A DNA stretch of 64,000 nucleotides from Salinispirillum marinum (GCF_042651565.1 NZ_JBHSDF010000003.1); one strand, 5' to 3'. Counted from the stretch's first letter, positions 1-9,734 are shown. Notes: generated by a model from the letters alone, not told the origin. Numbers and translations are program-made.

Positions 1-123
1 CGCGCCTTGGTCGACACCATGCTCAAACGTTTGGCAGGCCAGCCTACGCTCTCCCAAAGCATTCCCACCCGCGTGGTGAAACGGCGCACCACACGGCATC
101 TAAAAAACGAACGGATGGACTAA
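1..123 (+). CDS. C-terminal end of a probable LacI-family transcriptional regulator (partial)
   Basis: Frame 1 is open from the window edge for 40 codons to a TAA at 121-123. The tail contains LVDTMLKRLAGQ and then IPTRVVKRRTTR, which resembles the end of the sugar-binding domain of LacI-type repressors, where a final beta strand carries a P-T-x-L-V-x-R-x-S-T pattern. The DNA-binding part lies outside the window, so the family call rests on about 30 residues only. It converges on the DMT transporter gene, and the two stop codons overlap. Confidence 0.5.
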   Translation, partial: RALVDTMLKRLAGQPTLSQSIPTRVVKRRTTRHLKNERMD

Positions 124-983
124 GACGTTCGCTGGTGTTCGCGTACCGACTCATACACGGCGGCTAAAACAATGATAATGCCGCCAATGACCGTACCCAG
201 CGTCGGAATGGCCGCAAGGACCAAAGCCCCATAAACCGTGCCATACACCGGCTGAATACAGGCCACCAAGCTGACCGTTTTAGCCTTTAGATAGCGCAAG
301 GTATGGGCAAAAAGCGTGTGCGTTAAGGCCGTAAAGCCCAAGCCGAGCAGGATCAACAGTAGACCATCCGTGGTTGAAGGCTGTGCAGCGGTTACCCACA
401 GCCAGGGGGTCATTAGCACGGCAATCAACAAGACCTGGTAACCCATGGTCCGCGCCGCAGACACACCGGAAAACCAATGCCCTTGCAGGACGTTGCGCAA
501 GGCAAATAAGAATGCGGAGAGTACACCCCACACAACACCCTGCGTCGTGGTGTTCGACAAGGTAAATTCTGGCACCAGAAAATAGATGCCCAGCAACACC
601 AAACAGGCGCTGGCCACATCCAACCAATCCACCCGTGTTCCTTTGATCCACGGCTCTAGGAACACAGTAATCACCGGATAGGTATAGAGCGAGATCATGC
701 CAACGGCAATACCGGCCACCTGCATGGCATGGAAATAGGTGATCCAATGCGCGCCTAACAACAGGCCCAACAGCGCCAGCTTGGCATAATCCTTTGTCTG
801 CGCCATGGCGATCGACCGTTCACGCCAAAACACCCAGCCGAATAATGCAAATACCGCCACCCAGGTACGGTACGCGGTGATATCCCACGCGGGCAACTGA
901 ATCCACTGCGAAAACAAACCGGTGGCTCCCATGAGCAAAACCGTACCGTGCAAAACCCATAATGCTGACCGCTGCTGTGACAT
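120..983 (-). CDS. DMT (EamA-type) transporter
   Basis: This encodes about 287 residues and is almost entirely hydrophobic, with roughly ten membrane segments arranged as two EamA repeats. That is the usual build of drug/metabolite transporters, which export small metabolites across the inner membrane; the substrate cannot be told from sequence. The reading frame opens further upstream, but I place the start at the ATG at 981-983 (protein begins MSQQRSALW). A purine-rich stretch precedes it, and the extra 29 residues upstream would add an unusual hydrophobic leader. It is divergent from the chemoreceptor gene beginning at 1185. Confidence 0.8.
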   Translation of the reverse strand: MSQQRSALWVLHGTVLLMGATGLFSQWIQLPAWDITAYRTWVAVFALFGWVFWRERSIAMAQTKDYAKLALLGLLLGAHWITYFHAMQVAGIAVGMISLYTYPVITVFLEPWIKGTRVDWLDVASACLVLLGIYFLVPEFTLSNTTTQGVVWGVLSAFLFALRNVLQGHWFSGVSAARTMGYQVLLIAVLMTPWLWVTAAQPSTTDGLLLILLGLGFTALTHTLFAHTLRYLKAKTVSLVACIQPVYGTVYGALVLAAIPTLGTVIGGIIIVLAAVYESVREHQRTS

Positions 984-1184
984 TGACACTCGCTCTAGAA
1001 AAAGATCCACAAAAAACGCCAAAAAACCGACTCTTTGTAACAAAAAATAAAGCATAAAAAAGTGACCCAAATCAGGACACCACTCCGTAAATTAGGACAT
1101 CCTGACCAACGTCAGCTTACGGAACGTCACCACTCGCATTTGGGCAACTCATGGCCCCTGCTTTCATGAGTAAGGAACACAACG

Positions 1185-3101
1185 ATGACCATTGCTAAAA
1201 AGTTTGCCCTTTCTATTGCCGCTTTAATAGGCGGACTCACACTCCTGGCGATTGTAGGTTTTACCCTGCTGACCGCTAATGTACGCTCGGAAGCAGCGAA
1301 TCAGGAAGCCACTGATGTGCGCAACGAACTCTACCGCCTCGCCGTACTGGCTGATGCGTTGATCGACGAACAGGTCAACAGTGCCATGAGCCTGCTGATG
1401 CGTGATGGTCGGGCCCTTGGCACACCAAGCCAAGGCACCACGGTAAACGTTAACGGGCGCACTGTACCCGACTTACTGCTGGGTACCAATGCACAAGCCA
1501 ATAATTTCGCTTTGGTTGATGGCCTAACCGACATCATGGGCGGCACGGCGACCCTGTTCAGCCGATCAGGCGATGACTTCGTCCGGGTATCCACCAACGT
1601 CATCAACAATGGTCAGCGCGCGATCGGTACCGTTTTGGCACCCAACGGGGCTGCGATGCAAGCTATTCGTCGTGGCGAGGCGTACTACGGCTTGGTCGAC
1701 ATTTTAGGCGAGCCGTATTTGACCGGCTATGAGCCCATCCGCAACGCACAAAACCAAGTGATTGGTATTTGGTACGTGGGTTACATTGCTGACGTCTCAG
1801 CTCTGGAAGAAATTGTCGATAGCAAACGCATTTTAGACACCGGCTTCGCCGCATTGCGCGACAACGCGGGTAATATCCGCAAGCATTCAGCGCATGTGGA
1901 TATGCCGCTGGTTGAAGCGGTCCTGAACGGCAACCTGCCGGGCTGGCGCGTCGAAACCACATCGATCAATCGGTGGGGCTACGACATCATCAGTGCGTTC
2001 CCGGAAAGCGAATTGAATGCACAGATTTTGGACGACATCATTAATATCGTCAGCATTGTAGTGGTCAGTGGCTTAGTGCTCATTGGCATCATCTGGTGGT
2101 TGCTGAAGCGCATTGTCAGCCTGCCCCTGGCCCGCACCATAGATCGCATGGAGGACATTGCCGAAGGTGATTTCACCATCCGGCTGGACAGTACGAGCAA
2201 AGATGAACTGGGTGATTTAGCCCGCGAGTTCAATCGCATGCTGGAACGTTTGCAAGGCACGCTGTTGGACATCAGTTCCGGTGCCAATCAGTTGACCGCG
2301 GCGTCAGAAGAGTTGTCGACCATTTCCATCGACAGCAACAAAGCCATTGCGGCACAAACCTCGGAAACCGAGCAAGTAGCAACGGCGATGAACCAAATGT
2401 CGTCGACGGTTGCAGAAGTCGCCAAATCGACCGAACAAGCCGCTGCCGCCGCGCATGATGCGCAACACGAAGCCACCGAAGGCCGAACCGTTGTGGCGGA
2501 AACCATCAGCAGCATCGAAAGTTTGGCGAATGATGTGGAAAACGCGGCCAAGGTCATCAATGAATTGTCCGTGGCCAGTAATGACATCAGCCAGGTGTTG
2601 GATGTGATCAAAACCATAGCCGAACAGACCAATTTGTTGGCGTTAAACGCTGCCATTGAAGCAGCACGTGCCGGTGAACACGGCCGGGGCTTCGCGGTGG
2701 TCGCCGATGAGGTGCGCTCGTTGGCCAGCCGCACGCAGCGCTCGACCGAAGAAATCCACTCTATGATCGAGCGCATTCAAAGTGAATCCGCGAAAGCGGT
2801 TCAGGTAATGGAAAACGGGCAAAAGACCGCCGAGAGCAGTGTCGCTAAGGCACAAACATCGCGTCAGTCGCTCAAGCAGATTTTGCACGCTGTCGAGCGG
2901 ATCAATCTGTTAAATACCGAAGTGGCGAGTGCGGCGGAAGAGCAGTCCGCCGTGGCGGAAGAGATCAGCCGCAACATCACCAATATACGTGATTCCGCCG
3001 AGCACAACAGCGCCAACTCCGACCAAAGCATGCGCCAGAGTGAAGAGTTGGCGAAATTGGCGACCATGCTGCAACAACGGATTCAGTTCTTCAAAGTCTG
3101 A
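1185..3101 (+). CDS. Methyl-accepting chemotaxis protein with periplasmic Cache domain
   Basis: This 638-residue transmembrane chemoreceptor has TM1 at about residues 8-30, a periplasmic region to about 285, TM2 at about 286-307, a HAMP linker, and a long coiled-coil signalling domain. The signalling tip, IAEQTNLLALNAAIEAARAG, lies at about residues 478-497 and contacts CheA/CheW. The periplasmic part contains a GTATLFSRSGDDFVRVSTN stretch typical of Cache_3-Cache_2 sensor domains, which bind small organic ligands. An AAGGA-type ribosome site precedes the ATG. There is no C-terminal CheR-binding pentapeptide. The gene overlaps the end of the convergent M48 protease gene by 19 bases. The ligand is unknown. 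Confidence 0.93.
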   Translation: MTIAKKFALSIAALIGGLTLLAIVGFTLLTANVRSEAANQEATDVRNELYRLAVLADALIDEQVNSAMSLLMRDGRALGTPSQGTTVNVNGRTVPDLLLGTNAQANNFALVDGLTDIMGGTATLFSRSGDDFVRVSTNVINNGQRAIGTVLAPNGAAMQAIRRGEAYYGLVDILGEPYLTGYEPIRNAQNQVIGIWYVGYIADVSALEEIVDSKRILDTGFAALRDNAGNIRKHSAHVDMPLVEAVLNGNLPGWRVETTSINRWGYDIISAFPESELNAQILDDIINIVSIVVVSGLVLIGIIWWLLKRIVSLPLARTIDRMEDIAEGDFTIRLDSTSKDELGDLAREFNRMLERLQGTLLDISSGANQLTAASEELSTISIDSNKAIAAQTSETEQVATAMNQMSSTVAEVAKSTEQAAAAAHDAQHEATEGRTVVAETISSIESLANDVENAAKVINELSVASNDISQVLDVIKTIAEQTNLLALNAAIEAARAGEHGRGFAVVADEVRSLASRTQRSTEEIHSMIERIQSESAKAVQVMENGQKTAESSVAKAQTSRQSLKQILHAVERINLLNTEVASAAEEQSAVAEEISRNITNIRDSAEHNSANSDQSMRQSEELAKLATMLQQRIQFFKV

Positions 3102-5041
3102 TCCGCCAACAGCGGTGGCATGGGGCAATCCAATGCGTCAGCCACCGCTCTGAACACTTCTGCTTCACGCACCGCAATACGGCCATCGTGTTCGATACAA
3201 CGGGCCAAGGCTTTCAGGAGCCGTGGCTTCTCCAAGGGTTTAACGTGTTGTAAGCGAGCCACCGCTTTATTGAGCTGTGCCATGGACACCGCATTGGTAT
3301 TGAAGCTCGTTAAAGCAAACGGCAAATTTGAGACCGCGGCTTCGTACGCTTCTTTCGCCGCTTTTGCGTCTGCCGCACCGGCTTGCGCAACGACTCGCAA
3401 TAGGTTGGCAACGTCATCTGCACAATTAGCCAACGCCAGTCGCCGCCCGGTTACGGGTTTCTCATTCAACCCATGCACCACCACGCGATAGAGCGACCAT
3501 TCCGCCAAGCTGAAAACGCCATCCGCTTTGATCAGCAGGCTTAAACACTGCATAAACACTCGATGCTGGGCCAAGGAGAGCTGTTTCAATGCGGGCAGGC
3601 ACAATTCCACCAGCGGCAAGCGGAATGCAGGGTCCAAGCTGATCAAGCGTGGCGCCAAGCGCTGCAACAAAGCAAATACCTGCGGGTCAGCATGGGCGAC
3701 CAGTGCTTCCATTTGCCGCGCCTGCAGGTCCGCCGCCGGGCTAAGCAGCAATCCATAAATGATCGCGCGCGCCGAGTAGGGATCGTGTGCCGCTTGCCGC
3801 AAACCATCATCCATCTGCGCCAAGGTATGTTGGGCATAGGCCAAGTGTTCGGCTTGTGGTTCACCCACCGAATCTATGGCTGTCATGGCCGCATGGGGGG
3901 CGAAGGCGGCTAGCCCGTCTGGTCGAGGCGCATGAGTCTGTTCAACGAATTCGGCACTTTTGTTGCTCGCCATGCCGGATGGCACAACCGGCGTAAAGCG
4001 CCCGTCCCAGTTTGGCTGCACCCGCCGAATCCGTTCACCCAAGGGCGGGTGGGTTGCCATCATCGAGGCAAACGCGGTCTTAACGCCCTGACCAAAGAAT
4101 AAATGGCTGTATTCAGCCGCATTCAAGGCTTGCACTTGAGAGCCGGAAAGGTGCCCACCGATCTTCTTCAAGGCACCACCTATGCCGTCTGGATCACGGG
4201 TAAATTGCACGGCAGACGCATCCGCAAGAAACTCGCGCTGGCGGCTGACCGCCGCCTTGATCAGGTTACCGAAAAAGGTGCCGGCATAACCGATCACCAT
4301 AAGCGCGGCACCCAAGCTCAACATTATCGCCACGGAATTGTCTTTGCTGTTACGGCTGCCACCAATACGACGATACCGCACGCTGCGCACCAGCATCTGA
4401 CCGAGCAGACCAAGCACCAAAATACCGTTTAATAACGCCACCAAGCGAATGTTCAAGCGCATGTCGCCGTGGAATATGTGGCTGAACTCATGGGCAATAA
4501 CGCCCTGCAATTCATTTCGCGACAAGAGGTTGACAGTGCCGCGGGTTACACCGATGACCGCATCTTGCGGCGCATAACCGGCAGCAAAGGCATTGATGGC
4601 ATCATCATCCAACACATACACCGGAGGCACGGGCGTGCCGGACGCGATGGCCATTTCTTCCACCACATTCAATACCCGTTGCTCGGCGGCATCGTTCGTG
4701 CTGATGTTGATCAGGCGACCGCCCATGGCTTCCGCCACCGCTGCACCACCGCCCATTAATTGCAGGCGCTTAAACACAATGCCCAATACCACCACGGCCA
4801 TTATAGTGAGCGCAATACCGCCCACTAAGGGTGCGTTCAGCAAGTCTATCATCCGACTGGTAGAGATATTGCCGCTACCATCGACCTGCACATAACCGGG
4901 GGTTACGCCGTTCAACAAATACAGGATCGCCAGCACCGCGCCCGTGGTCATGACAATCAGTGAAACCACCGCCAATACCAGCAGTACCACCAACCACAAG
5001 GAGTTTCGCTGTGCGCGCGCCTGTTGTTCAAAAAAGTTCAT
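3083..5041 (-). CDS. M48-family membrane zinc metallopeptidase with C-terminal TerB-like region
   Basis: This 652-residue protein has two N-terminal membrane segments (about 15-43 and 72-92), then the zinc protease motif AHEFSH near residue 185. Further hydrophobic segments follow, with a downstream EFLADASAVQ stretch that should supply the third zinc ligand. This is the HtpX/Ste24-like M48 arrangement of an inner-membrane protease with a cytoplasmic active site. The C-terminal 200 residues are unusual for HtpX. They include an acidic CIEHDGRIAVREAEVFRAV segment resembling TerB/DUF533-type helical domains. The lemA-type gene lies directly upstream (6-base gap), a pairing seen often in bacteria, so the two are probably co-transcribed and work together. 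Confidence 0.88.
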   Translation of the reverse strand: MNFFEQQARAQRNSLWLVVLLVLAVVSLIVMTTGAVLAILYLLNGVTPGYVQVDGSGNISTSRMIDLLNAPLVGGIALTIMAVVVLGIVFKRLQLMGGGAAVAEAMGGRLINISTNDAAEQRVLNVVEEMAIASGTPVPPVYVLDDDAINAFAAGYAPQDAVIGVTRGTVNLLSRNELQGVIAHEFSHIFHGDMRLNIRLVALLNGILVLGLLGQMLVRSVRYRRIGGSRNSKDNSVAIMLSLGAALMVIGYAGTFFGNLIKAAVSRQREFLADASAVQFTRDPDGIGGALKKIGGHLSGSQVQALNAAEYSHLFFGQGVKTAFASMMATHPPLGERIRRVQPNWDGRFTPVVPSGMASNKSAEFVEQTHAPRPDGLAAFAPHAAMTAIDSVGEPQAEHLAYAQHTLAQMDDGLRQAAHDPYSARAIIYGLLLSPAADLQARQMEALVAHADPQVFALLQRLAPRLISLDPAFRLPLVELCLPALKQLSLAQHRVFMQCLSLLIKADGVFSLAEWSLYRVVVHGLNEKPVTGRRLALANCADDVANLLRVVAQAGAADAKAAKEAYEAAVSNLPFALTSFNTNAVSMAQLNKAVARLQHVKPLEKPRLLKALARCIEHDGRIAVREAEVFRAVADALDCPMPPLLADQTLKN

Positions 5042-5047
5042 GGCGGT

Positions 5048-5644
5048 TTAGAACGACACTTTTGGCGCTACTTTAATTTCGGCACTGTCTTCAAACTCCA
5101 GCAAATTCGCGTCTTGTCCATGACCGATCATGCCCGCGAACACCACGGCAGGAAAGCTTTGTTTCAAGGTATTGTAGGCCATAACCGAGTCGTTAAAGGC
5201 CTGCCGCGCGAAGGCAACTTTGTTCTCGGTACTGGTCAGTTCTTCTGACAGTTGTTGCATGTTTTGTGAGGCTTTTAAATCCGGATAAGCCTCCATCACC
5301 ACATTGAGGCGCCCCAATGCGGCGCCCAGCGCGCCTTCTGCTCCGGCTAATTGTGCCATTGCCCCAGCTGCACCGGGATTGGACGCGGCGGCTTTTAAGC
5401 CTGCTGCGGCGGTATTTCGGGCGGCAATAACGGCTTCCAGCGTTTCGCGCTCATGCTTTAAATAGCCTTTCGCGGTTTCAACCAAATTAGGAATTAAGTC
5501 ATACCGACGCTTGAGCTGAACTTCGATTTGCGCGAACGCGTTTTTGTAGCGATTCTTCAGCGCCACCAGCTTGTTGAAAATGCTGATGACGTACAACACA
5601 ACCAGTGCTAATACCACCAGAATAATAATGGTTGAAATTTCCAT
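5048..5644 (-). CDS. lemA: LemA family protein
   Basis: This protein of about 198 residues has one N-terminal membrane anchor (about residues 3-22) followed by a long helical cytoplasmic or periplasmic part. It carries the family signature YDLIPNLVETAKGY and the later AFNDSVMAYNTLKQSFPAVVFA. The frame is open 12 codons further upstream, but the ATG at 5642-5644 has a strong GAGGGA ribosome site and gives the canonical LemA start. Its biochemical role is not established. Co-location with an M48 membrane protease suggests it is a partner or adaptor. Confidence 0.9.
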   Translation of the reverse strand: MEISTIIILVVLALVVLYVISIFNKLVALKNRYKNAFAQIEVQLKRRYDLIPNLVETAKGYLKHERETLEAVIAARNTAAAGLKAAASNPGAAGAMAQLAGAEGALGAALGRLNVVMEAYPDLKASQNMQQLSEELTSTENKVAFARQAFNDSVMAYNTLKQSFPAVVFAGMIGHGQDANLLEFEDSAEIKVAPKVSF

Positions 5645-5724
5645 TGCGGCTCCCTCGATGAATGAATTCAGTGAGGGCAATATAGCACGACTATTTTGTG
5701 CTGTGTCGAGGAAAAATTGAGCGT

Positions 5725-6378
5725 TTATTCGAGGGTGTGATCGGGTTCTCGTAACCGCTGTCGCAAGCGACGGCGCAAGAAAGGAATCCAGATAATCCCT
5801 AAGACCGCGCCCGACAACAGCCCCCCAATGTGCGCGGCATTGTCAATCACGCTCATGGTGAAGCCGAGCACAAGGTTAATAGCAATAAACACAAGGGTAC
5901 CGCGCAAGAAAGCCTGGCGCACTTCTGGGCGAAACAGGTTGCTGAACAACAACGCAAGGAAAAAGCCATAGAGGCCGAATATGGCACCGGAAGCGCCGAC
6001 ACTAACGGCTCCTTCACTGAAGACCACGCTGGTCAAACTGGCAGCAATGCCCGTTAACAGGTAGATCACCAATAATTGCGCTTTACCCAACAGCGGCTCC
6101 AGCAACAAGCCCACATTTGCCAACACCAGTGCATTAAAGACCAAGTGCAGCAGACCCCCGTGCATAAACACACTCGACAGCAACCGCCACCATTGCCCGT
6201 CGGTGGTCAACGGCGCAAAATTCCCGCCATACAGCGCCAGCGCCTGAGGTGGAAACCACAAAATCTGCTGCGTTATAAGCACGAACGCCGCGAAAACGGC
6301 GGCGTTCACATAAATGATCCAGGGCGTCAGGCGGTAGCCGGGGCGTGGGGTAAGTAACTGTGCGATGGGTGAGGACAT
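5725..6378 (-). CDS. Rhomboid-family intramembrane serine protease
   Basis: This is an approximately 217-residue, six-helix membrane protein. The first loop has MHGGLLHLVFNALVL. The catalytic serine motif GASGAIFG is at about residue 129, and the partner histidine in AHIGGL is at about residue 182, so the Ser/His dyad is intact. Rhomboids cut transmembrane substrates inside the inner membrane. I use the ATG at 6376-6378, preceded by AGAGGCG, rather than the longer frame, which would overlap the thioredoxin gene just upstream. Substrates are unknown. Confidence 0.9.
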   Translation of the reverse strand: MSSPIAQLLTPRPGYRLTPWIIYVNAAVFAAFVLITQQILWFPPQALALYGGNFAPLTTDGQWWRLLSSVFMHGGLLHLVFNALVLANVGLLLEPLLGKAQLLVIYLLTGIAASLTSVVFSEGAVSVGASGAIFGLYGFFLALLFSNLFRPEVRQAFLRGTLVFIAINLVLGFTMSVIDNAAHIGGLLSGAVLGIIWIPFLRRRLRQRLREPDHTLE

Positions 6379-6386
6379 AATCGCCT

Positions 6387-6836
6387 CTACACCGCCGCGC
6401 CAACACTTGGCAGATTCTGCTGTAACCACTGGCTGAACTGGGGAGCTGGCAGAGCGCCTGCCATTCTCGCTACTTCAATGCCGCGATGCAAAATCAGCAG
6501 CGTAGGAATGCTCCTTATGGCGTATCGCGCCGCGATATCCTGCACCGCATCCGTTTCTACTTTCACAAAAAACGCCTTGCCTTCCCACAGTTGTGCTGCT
6601 TGATTAAACACCGGCGCCATGGCTTGGCAGGGGCCGCACCAACTGGCCCAAAAATCGACCACAACCGGTAAGTCCTGCTTCAGATATTTCGACCAATTCA
6701 CGGACGTCGCAACCACAGGTGCTGCCGACAACAGGGGTTGCTTACAGGCACCGCATACCGGCAACTGGTTCATACGCTCGGCGGGTACGCGGTTTAAGCG
6801 CGCACAGTGGGCACAGGTGACATTAAGTGTAGACAT
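6387..6836 (-). CDS. trxC: Thioredoxin 2 (zinc-binding thioredoxin)
   Basis: This 149-residue cytoplasmic disulfide reductase has an N-terminal zinc module with cysteine pairs C8/C11 and C28/C31. A thioredoxin fold follows with the active site W66-C67-G-P-C70 and a cis-proline in the IRSIPTLLI segment. Both zinc pairs and the redox pair are present, which separates it from ordinary thioredoxin 1. It lies 8 bases upstream of the rhomboid gene on the same strand, so the two are probably co-transcribed. In related bacteria trxC responds to oxidative stress; no OxyR site is evident by eye. Confidence 0.93.
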   Translation of the reverse strand: MSTLNVTCAHCARLNRVPAERMNQLPVCGACKQPLLSAAPVVATSVNWSKYLKQDLPVVVDFWASWCGPCQAMAPVFNQAAQLWEGKAFFVKVETDAVQDIAARYAIRSIPTLLILHRGIEVARMAGALPAPQFSQWLQQNLPSVGAAV

Positions 6837-6893
6837 TGCTGCGTCTCCAAAAGATTATTAGCTTTTGGTTATGTATGGCCAAAACCGCTAATT

Positions 6894-7925
6894 TCAAGCC
6901 TGTTGTTCAAAACCCAGTAAGGTATTTACCGCATTTATGCCAATCTCCTCCACCGCATAACCACCCTCCATGACAAACACCGTCGGCAACCCTAATGCAG
7001 CGATCATTTCACCCATGCGCAGATAGTCGTCACTGCGCAGTTTGAACTGTGAAATAGGGTCGTCTGCAAAGGTATCCACGCCCAAGGACACCACCACGGC
7101 CTCTGCGCCACAACCGGCCGCCACCCGCAACGCATCTTGCAATGCCTGTGACCAAACCGACCAGTCACTACCAACCGGTAGCGGGTAGTTGTGATTATAG
7201 CCCAAGCCTGCGCCTTCACCTCGTTCGTCCGCATAGCCGGTGTAGCAAGGGTATTCGGTTTGTGGGTCACCATGAATGGAAAGAAAGAGCACATCGGGAC
7301 GTTGATAGAAGATATCCTGTGTGCCATTGCCATGGTGGTAGTCAACATCCAGCACCACCACCTTACGCATCCCACCGTCCAGAAAGGCCTGCGCCACGAC
7401 GGCCGCATTATTCACATAGCAATAGCCGCCCATGTAGTCGATGCCGGCGTGATGGCCCGGAGGGCGGCACAGTGCGAACGCTGCGCGGTCTCCTGCCGCC
7501 ACGGCCGCCTGCGCACTCAAGGCCACTTGTGAGCCAGCATAAATAGCTTGCCAGCTGGTGGCCGTCAGTGGTGCTCCGGCATCGAAACTGTAGTAGCCCA
7601 GTTTGCCATCGATATCTTTAGGACAACGCGCCTGTACCCGACGCGGCGGCCACGCCAGCGGCAACATGTCGTTAGTGCGGCCCAGTGCGGCCCACTCAGC
7701 CCAGGCTCCGGCCAAGAAGTCGATATACTCACCGGCGTGTACGCGTTTTAACGGCGCTATGCCAAAGGCTTCCGGCGGCAACACCGGGCCTAGATTTACG
7801 GCCTCGACCCTTGCCAGCACCATATCGGCGCGAGAGGGTTTTTCGAACACCGGCACCAACTGGCCATCGTTCAATTCGGCGTTAGCATGGTGTAAACGGT
7901 GGTCTTCGGAGTAAAAGGTTTTCAT
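6894..7925 (-). CDS. Histone-deacetylase-superfamily hydrolase (acetylpolyamine amidohydrolase-like)
   Basis: This 343-residue enzyme has the arginase/deacetylase fold. The catalytic His pair is in RPPGHHAG (about residue 155) and the zinc ligands are in LDVDYHHGNGTQD and LGVDTFADDP. The glycine-rich MEGGYAVEEIG near the end is the usual HDAC closing loop. The class removes acetyl groups from acetylated polyamines, small amides or proteins, and substrate choice cannot be assigned from sequence. It stands alone between trxC and a chemoreceptor, with no polyamine genes beside it. Confidence 0.88.
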   Translation of the reverse strand: MKTFYSEDHRLHHANAELNDGQLVPVFEKPSRADMVLARVEAVNLGPVLPPEAFGIAPLKRVHAGEYIDFLAGAWAEWAALGRTNDMLPLAWPPRRVQARCPKDIDGKLGYYSFDAGAPLTATSWQAIYAGSQVALSAQAAVAAGDRAAFALCRPPGHHAGIDYMGGYCYVNNAAVVAQAFLDGGMRKVVVLDVDYHHGNGTQDIFYQRPDVLFLSIHGDPQTEYPCYTGYADERGEGAGLGYNHNYPLPVGSDWSVWSQALQDALRVAAGCGAEAVVVSLGVDTFADDPISQFKLRSDDYLRMGEMIAALGLPTVFVMEGGYAVEEIGINAVNTLLGFEQQA

Positions 7926-8074
7926 GGTGCAGCCCTATATAGAGGGTAAGGATGTAAGATGGTTAGATAGACCATAATAATCTAACAATAATAACTAACC
8001 GAACAGCTTGGAAAAGCCTATAGTGTCAATGGACAGCAAATCTGCTTCCGCCCTATATCCATTGAGGACTCATC

Positions 8075-9697
8075 ATGCTCAGAAACCTGCGTATACGGGC
8101 TCGCTTAGGCGCGGCCTTTGCTGTGCTGATCGCGCTCATCGTTGCATTAGGCGTTTTTTCCGTCAACGAGTTAAGTGCATTAAACGATGAAATTGACCTG
8201 ATTGACCGCCAACGCGTCCCGGCTTTGGCCGCTGCCGCGAACATGAATCAGGAGTTTATGATTGTTCGCCTGTACACCGGCAACCTGCTCGGTGCGACCA
8301 CGGATACCGAACGTCAGCGCTACGAGGCAAGAATTCAAGAAGCTCGGACAGCCTTTAATGCGGCAAAAACGCAGTTCAGCCACGTGGTCACCTCAGCGCA
8401 AGGGCGCAGCCTGTTAGCCGAAGTTGAAACCGCCGAGCGGCAATATTGGGCTTTAAATGAACAACTGCGGGCGCAGGTTCGCGCCGGACAAGTTGCCGAA
8501 GCTCGCACGCTGCGCATAGAACGCATGGACCCGGTAGCCATCAATCAGACCAATACGATTGAAAAGTTGGTTAGCTATCAGGTGCAGTTAATCACCACCA
8601 CGGCAGAGCTGGGGCAACGCATTTATGACCGCGCCTTGCAGGCAACGATCGGTGCCTTAATGGCGATGGTGGTGATTGCCGTAGCCATCGCATGGCGCAT
8701 TGCTGACAGCATCAACAAGCCCATGAGCTTTGCCGTCAACGTGGCGAACACCATTGCGGGCAATGATTTGACCACGAACATCAAACCCGATGGCGCGGAT
8801 GAAGTCACCGATTTAATGAATGCATTGGCTCGCATGCAAGCAGCGCTGCGCGACAATTTAGGGAAAATTTCTTCGTCTTCCGATCAACTGGCCGCGTCTT
8901 CCGAGGAGTTGAGCGTGGTCACGCACGAAACCAATGAAAACTTGCAGCGCCAGAACGATGAGTTGGAACAAGCCGCGACGGCGGTCAATGAACTGACGGC
9001 TGCAATAGAAGAAGTCGCGGGCAATGCGGTAAAAACCTCCGAAGAAACACAAAAAGCACAAGAAGAAACTCGTACCGGACGGCAAAAAGTAGAAGCCACG
9101 GTGCGGTCCATAGAACAATTGGCAAAGACCATCAACAACACAGCAATGGACATGGAGAGCTTGTCAAAACGCGTGGCTGACGTATCTTCAGTGCTCGTGG
9201 TTATTCGTGCCATTGCCGAACAAACCAATCTTTTGGCGTTAAACGCTGCCATTGAGGCGGCCCGTGCGGGTGAAGCCGGGCGTGGCTTCGCGGTGGTAGC
9301 CGACGAGGTACGTGCACTGGCCAGCCGGACGCAAAATTCCACCCGCGAAATTGAAGAAATCATCAGCGCGGTTGAAGGCGTAACGGCGCAAGCCGTCACC
9401 GCAATGCGTGACAGCAATGCCAGCGCCAACGACACCTTGGATGCCGGACGTGAAGCAGGCACCGCACTGACCGCCATTGCCCGACTCATCGATGTCATCA
9501 ATGATCGTAATGCGTCCTCAGCCAGTGCTGCCGAGCAACAGGCGCAAGTCGCGCGTGAAGTCGACCGCAGTTTGGTCACCATTAGAGACATTGCGGTGCA
9601 GAACGCCACCGGCGCGAACCAGACCAGTTCATCCAGCCAGGAGTTGGCGCGGTTGGCGGAACAGTTGAATCTGTTGGTGGCGCAGTATCAGGTCTAG
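8075..9697 (+). CDS. Methyl-accepting chemotaxis protein with four-helix-bundle sensor
   Basis: This 540-residue chemoreceptor has TM1 at about 11-30 and a periplasmic helical region of about 150 residues consistent with a 4HB_MCP ligand-binding domain. TM2 is at about 189-210, followed by HAMP and a signalling coiled coil whose tip, IAEQTNLLALNAAIEAARAG, starts near residue 381. A hairpin terminator follows at 9735-9770. Compared with the receptor at 1185 the sensor domain is different and shorter, so it should detect another ligand. The last residues, LLVAQYQV, do not form a CheR-docking pentapeptide. Confidence 0.93.
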   Translation: MLRNLRIRARLGAAFAVLIALIVALGVFSVNELSALNDEIDLIDRQRVPALAAAANMNQEFMIVRLYTGNLLGATTDTERQRYEARIQEARTAFNAAKTQFSHVVTSAQGRSLLAEVETAERQYWALNEQLRAQVRAGQVAEARTLRIERMDPVAINQTNTIEKLVSYQVQLITTTAELGQRIYDRALQATIGALMAMVVIAVAIAWRIADSINKPMSFAVNVANTIAGNDLTTNIKPDGADEVTDLMNALARMQAALRDNLGKISSSSDQLAASSEELSVVTHETNENLQRQNDELEQAATAVNELTAAIEEVAGNAVKTSEETQKAQEETRTGRQKVEATVRSIEQLAKTINNTAMDMESLSKRVADVSSVLVVIRAIAEQTNLLALNAAIEAARAGEAGRGFAVVADEVRALASRTQNSTREIEEIISAVEGVTAQAVTAMRDSNASANDTLDAGREAGTALTAIARLIDVINDRNASSASAAEQQAQVAREVDRSLVTIRDIAVQNATGANQTSSSSQELARLAEQLNLLVAQYQV

Positions 9698-9734
9698 CCT
9701 GGCACAAAGGTGACAATCATCACTTCCGCTCGTG

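Noticed and set aside
8884..9609. A 241-residue minus-strand frame opposite the second chemoreceptor
   Set aside because: It is a shadow of the Ala/Glu/Thr-rich signalling coiled coil; the same happens opposite the receptor at 1185.
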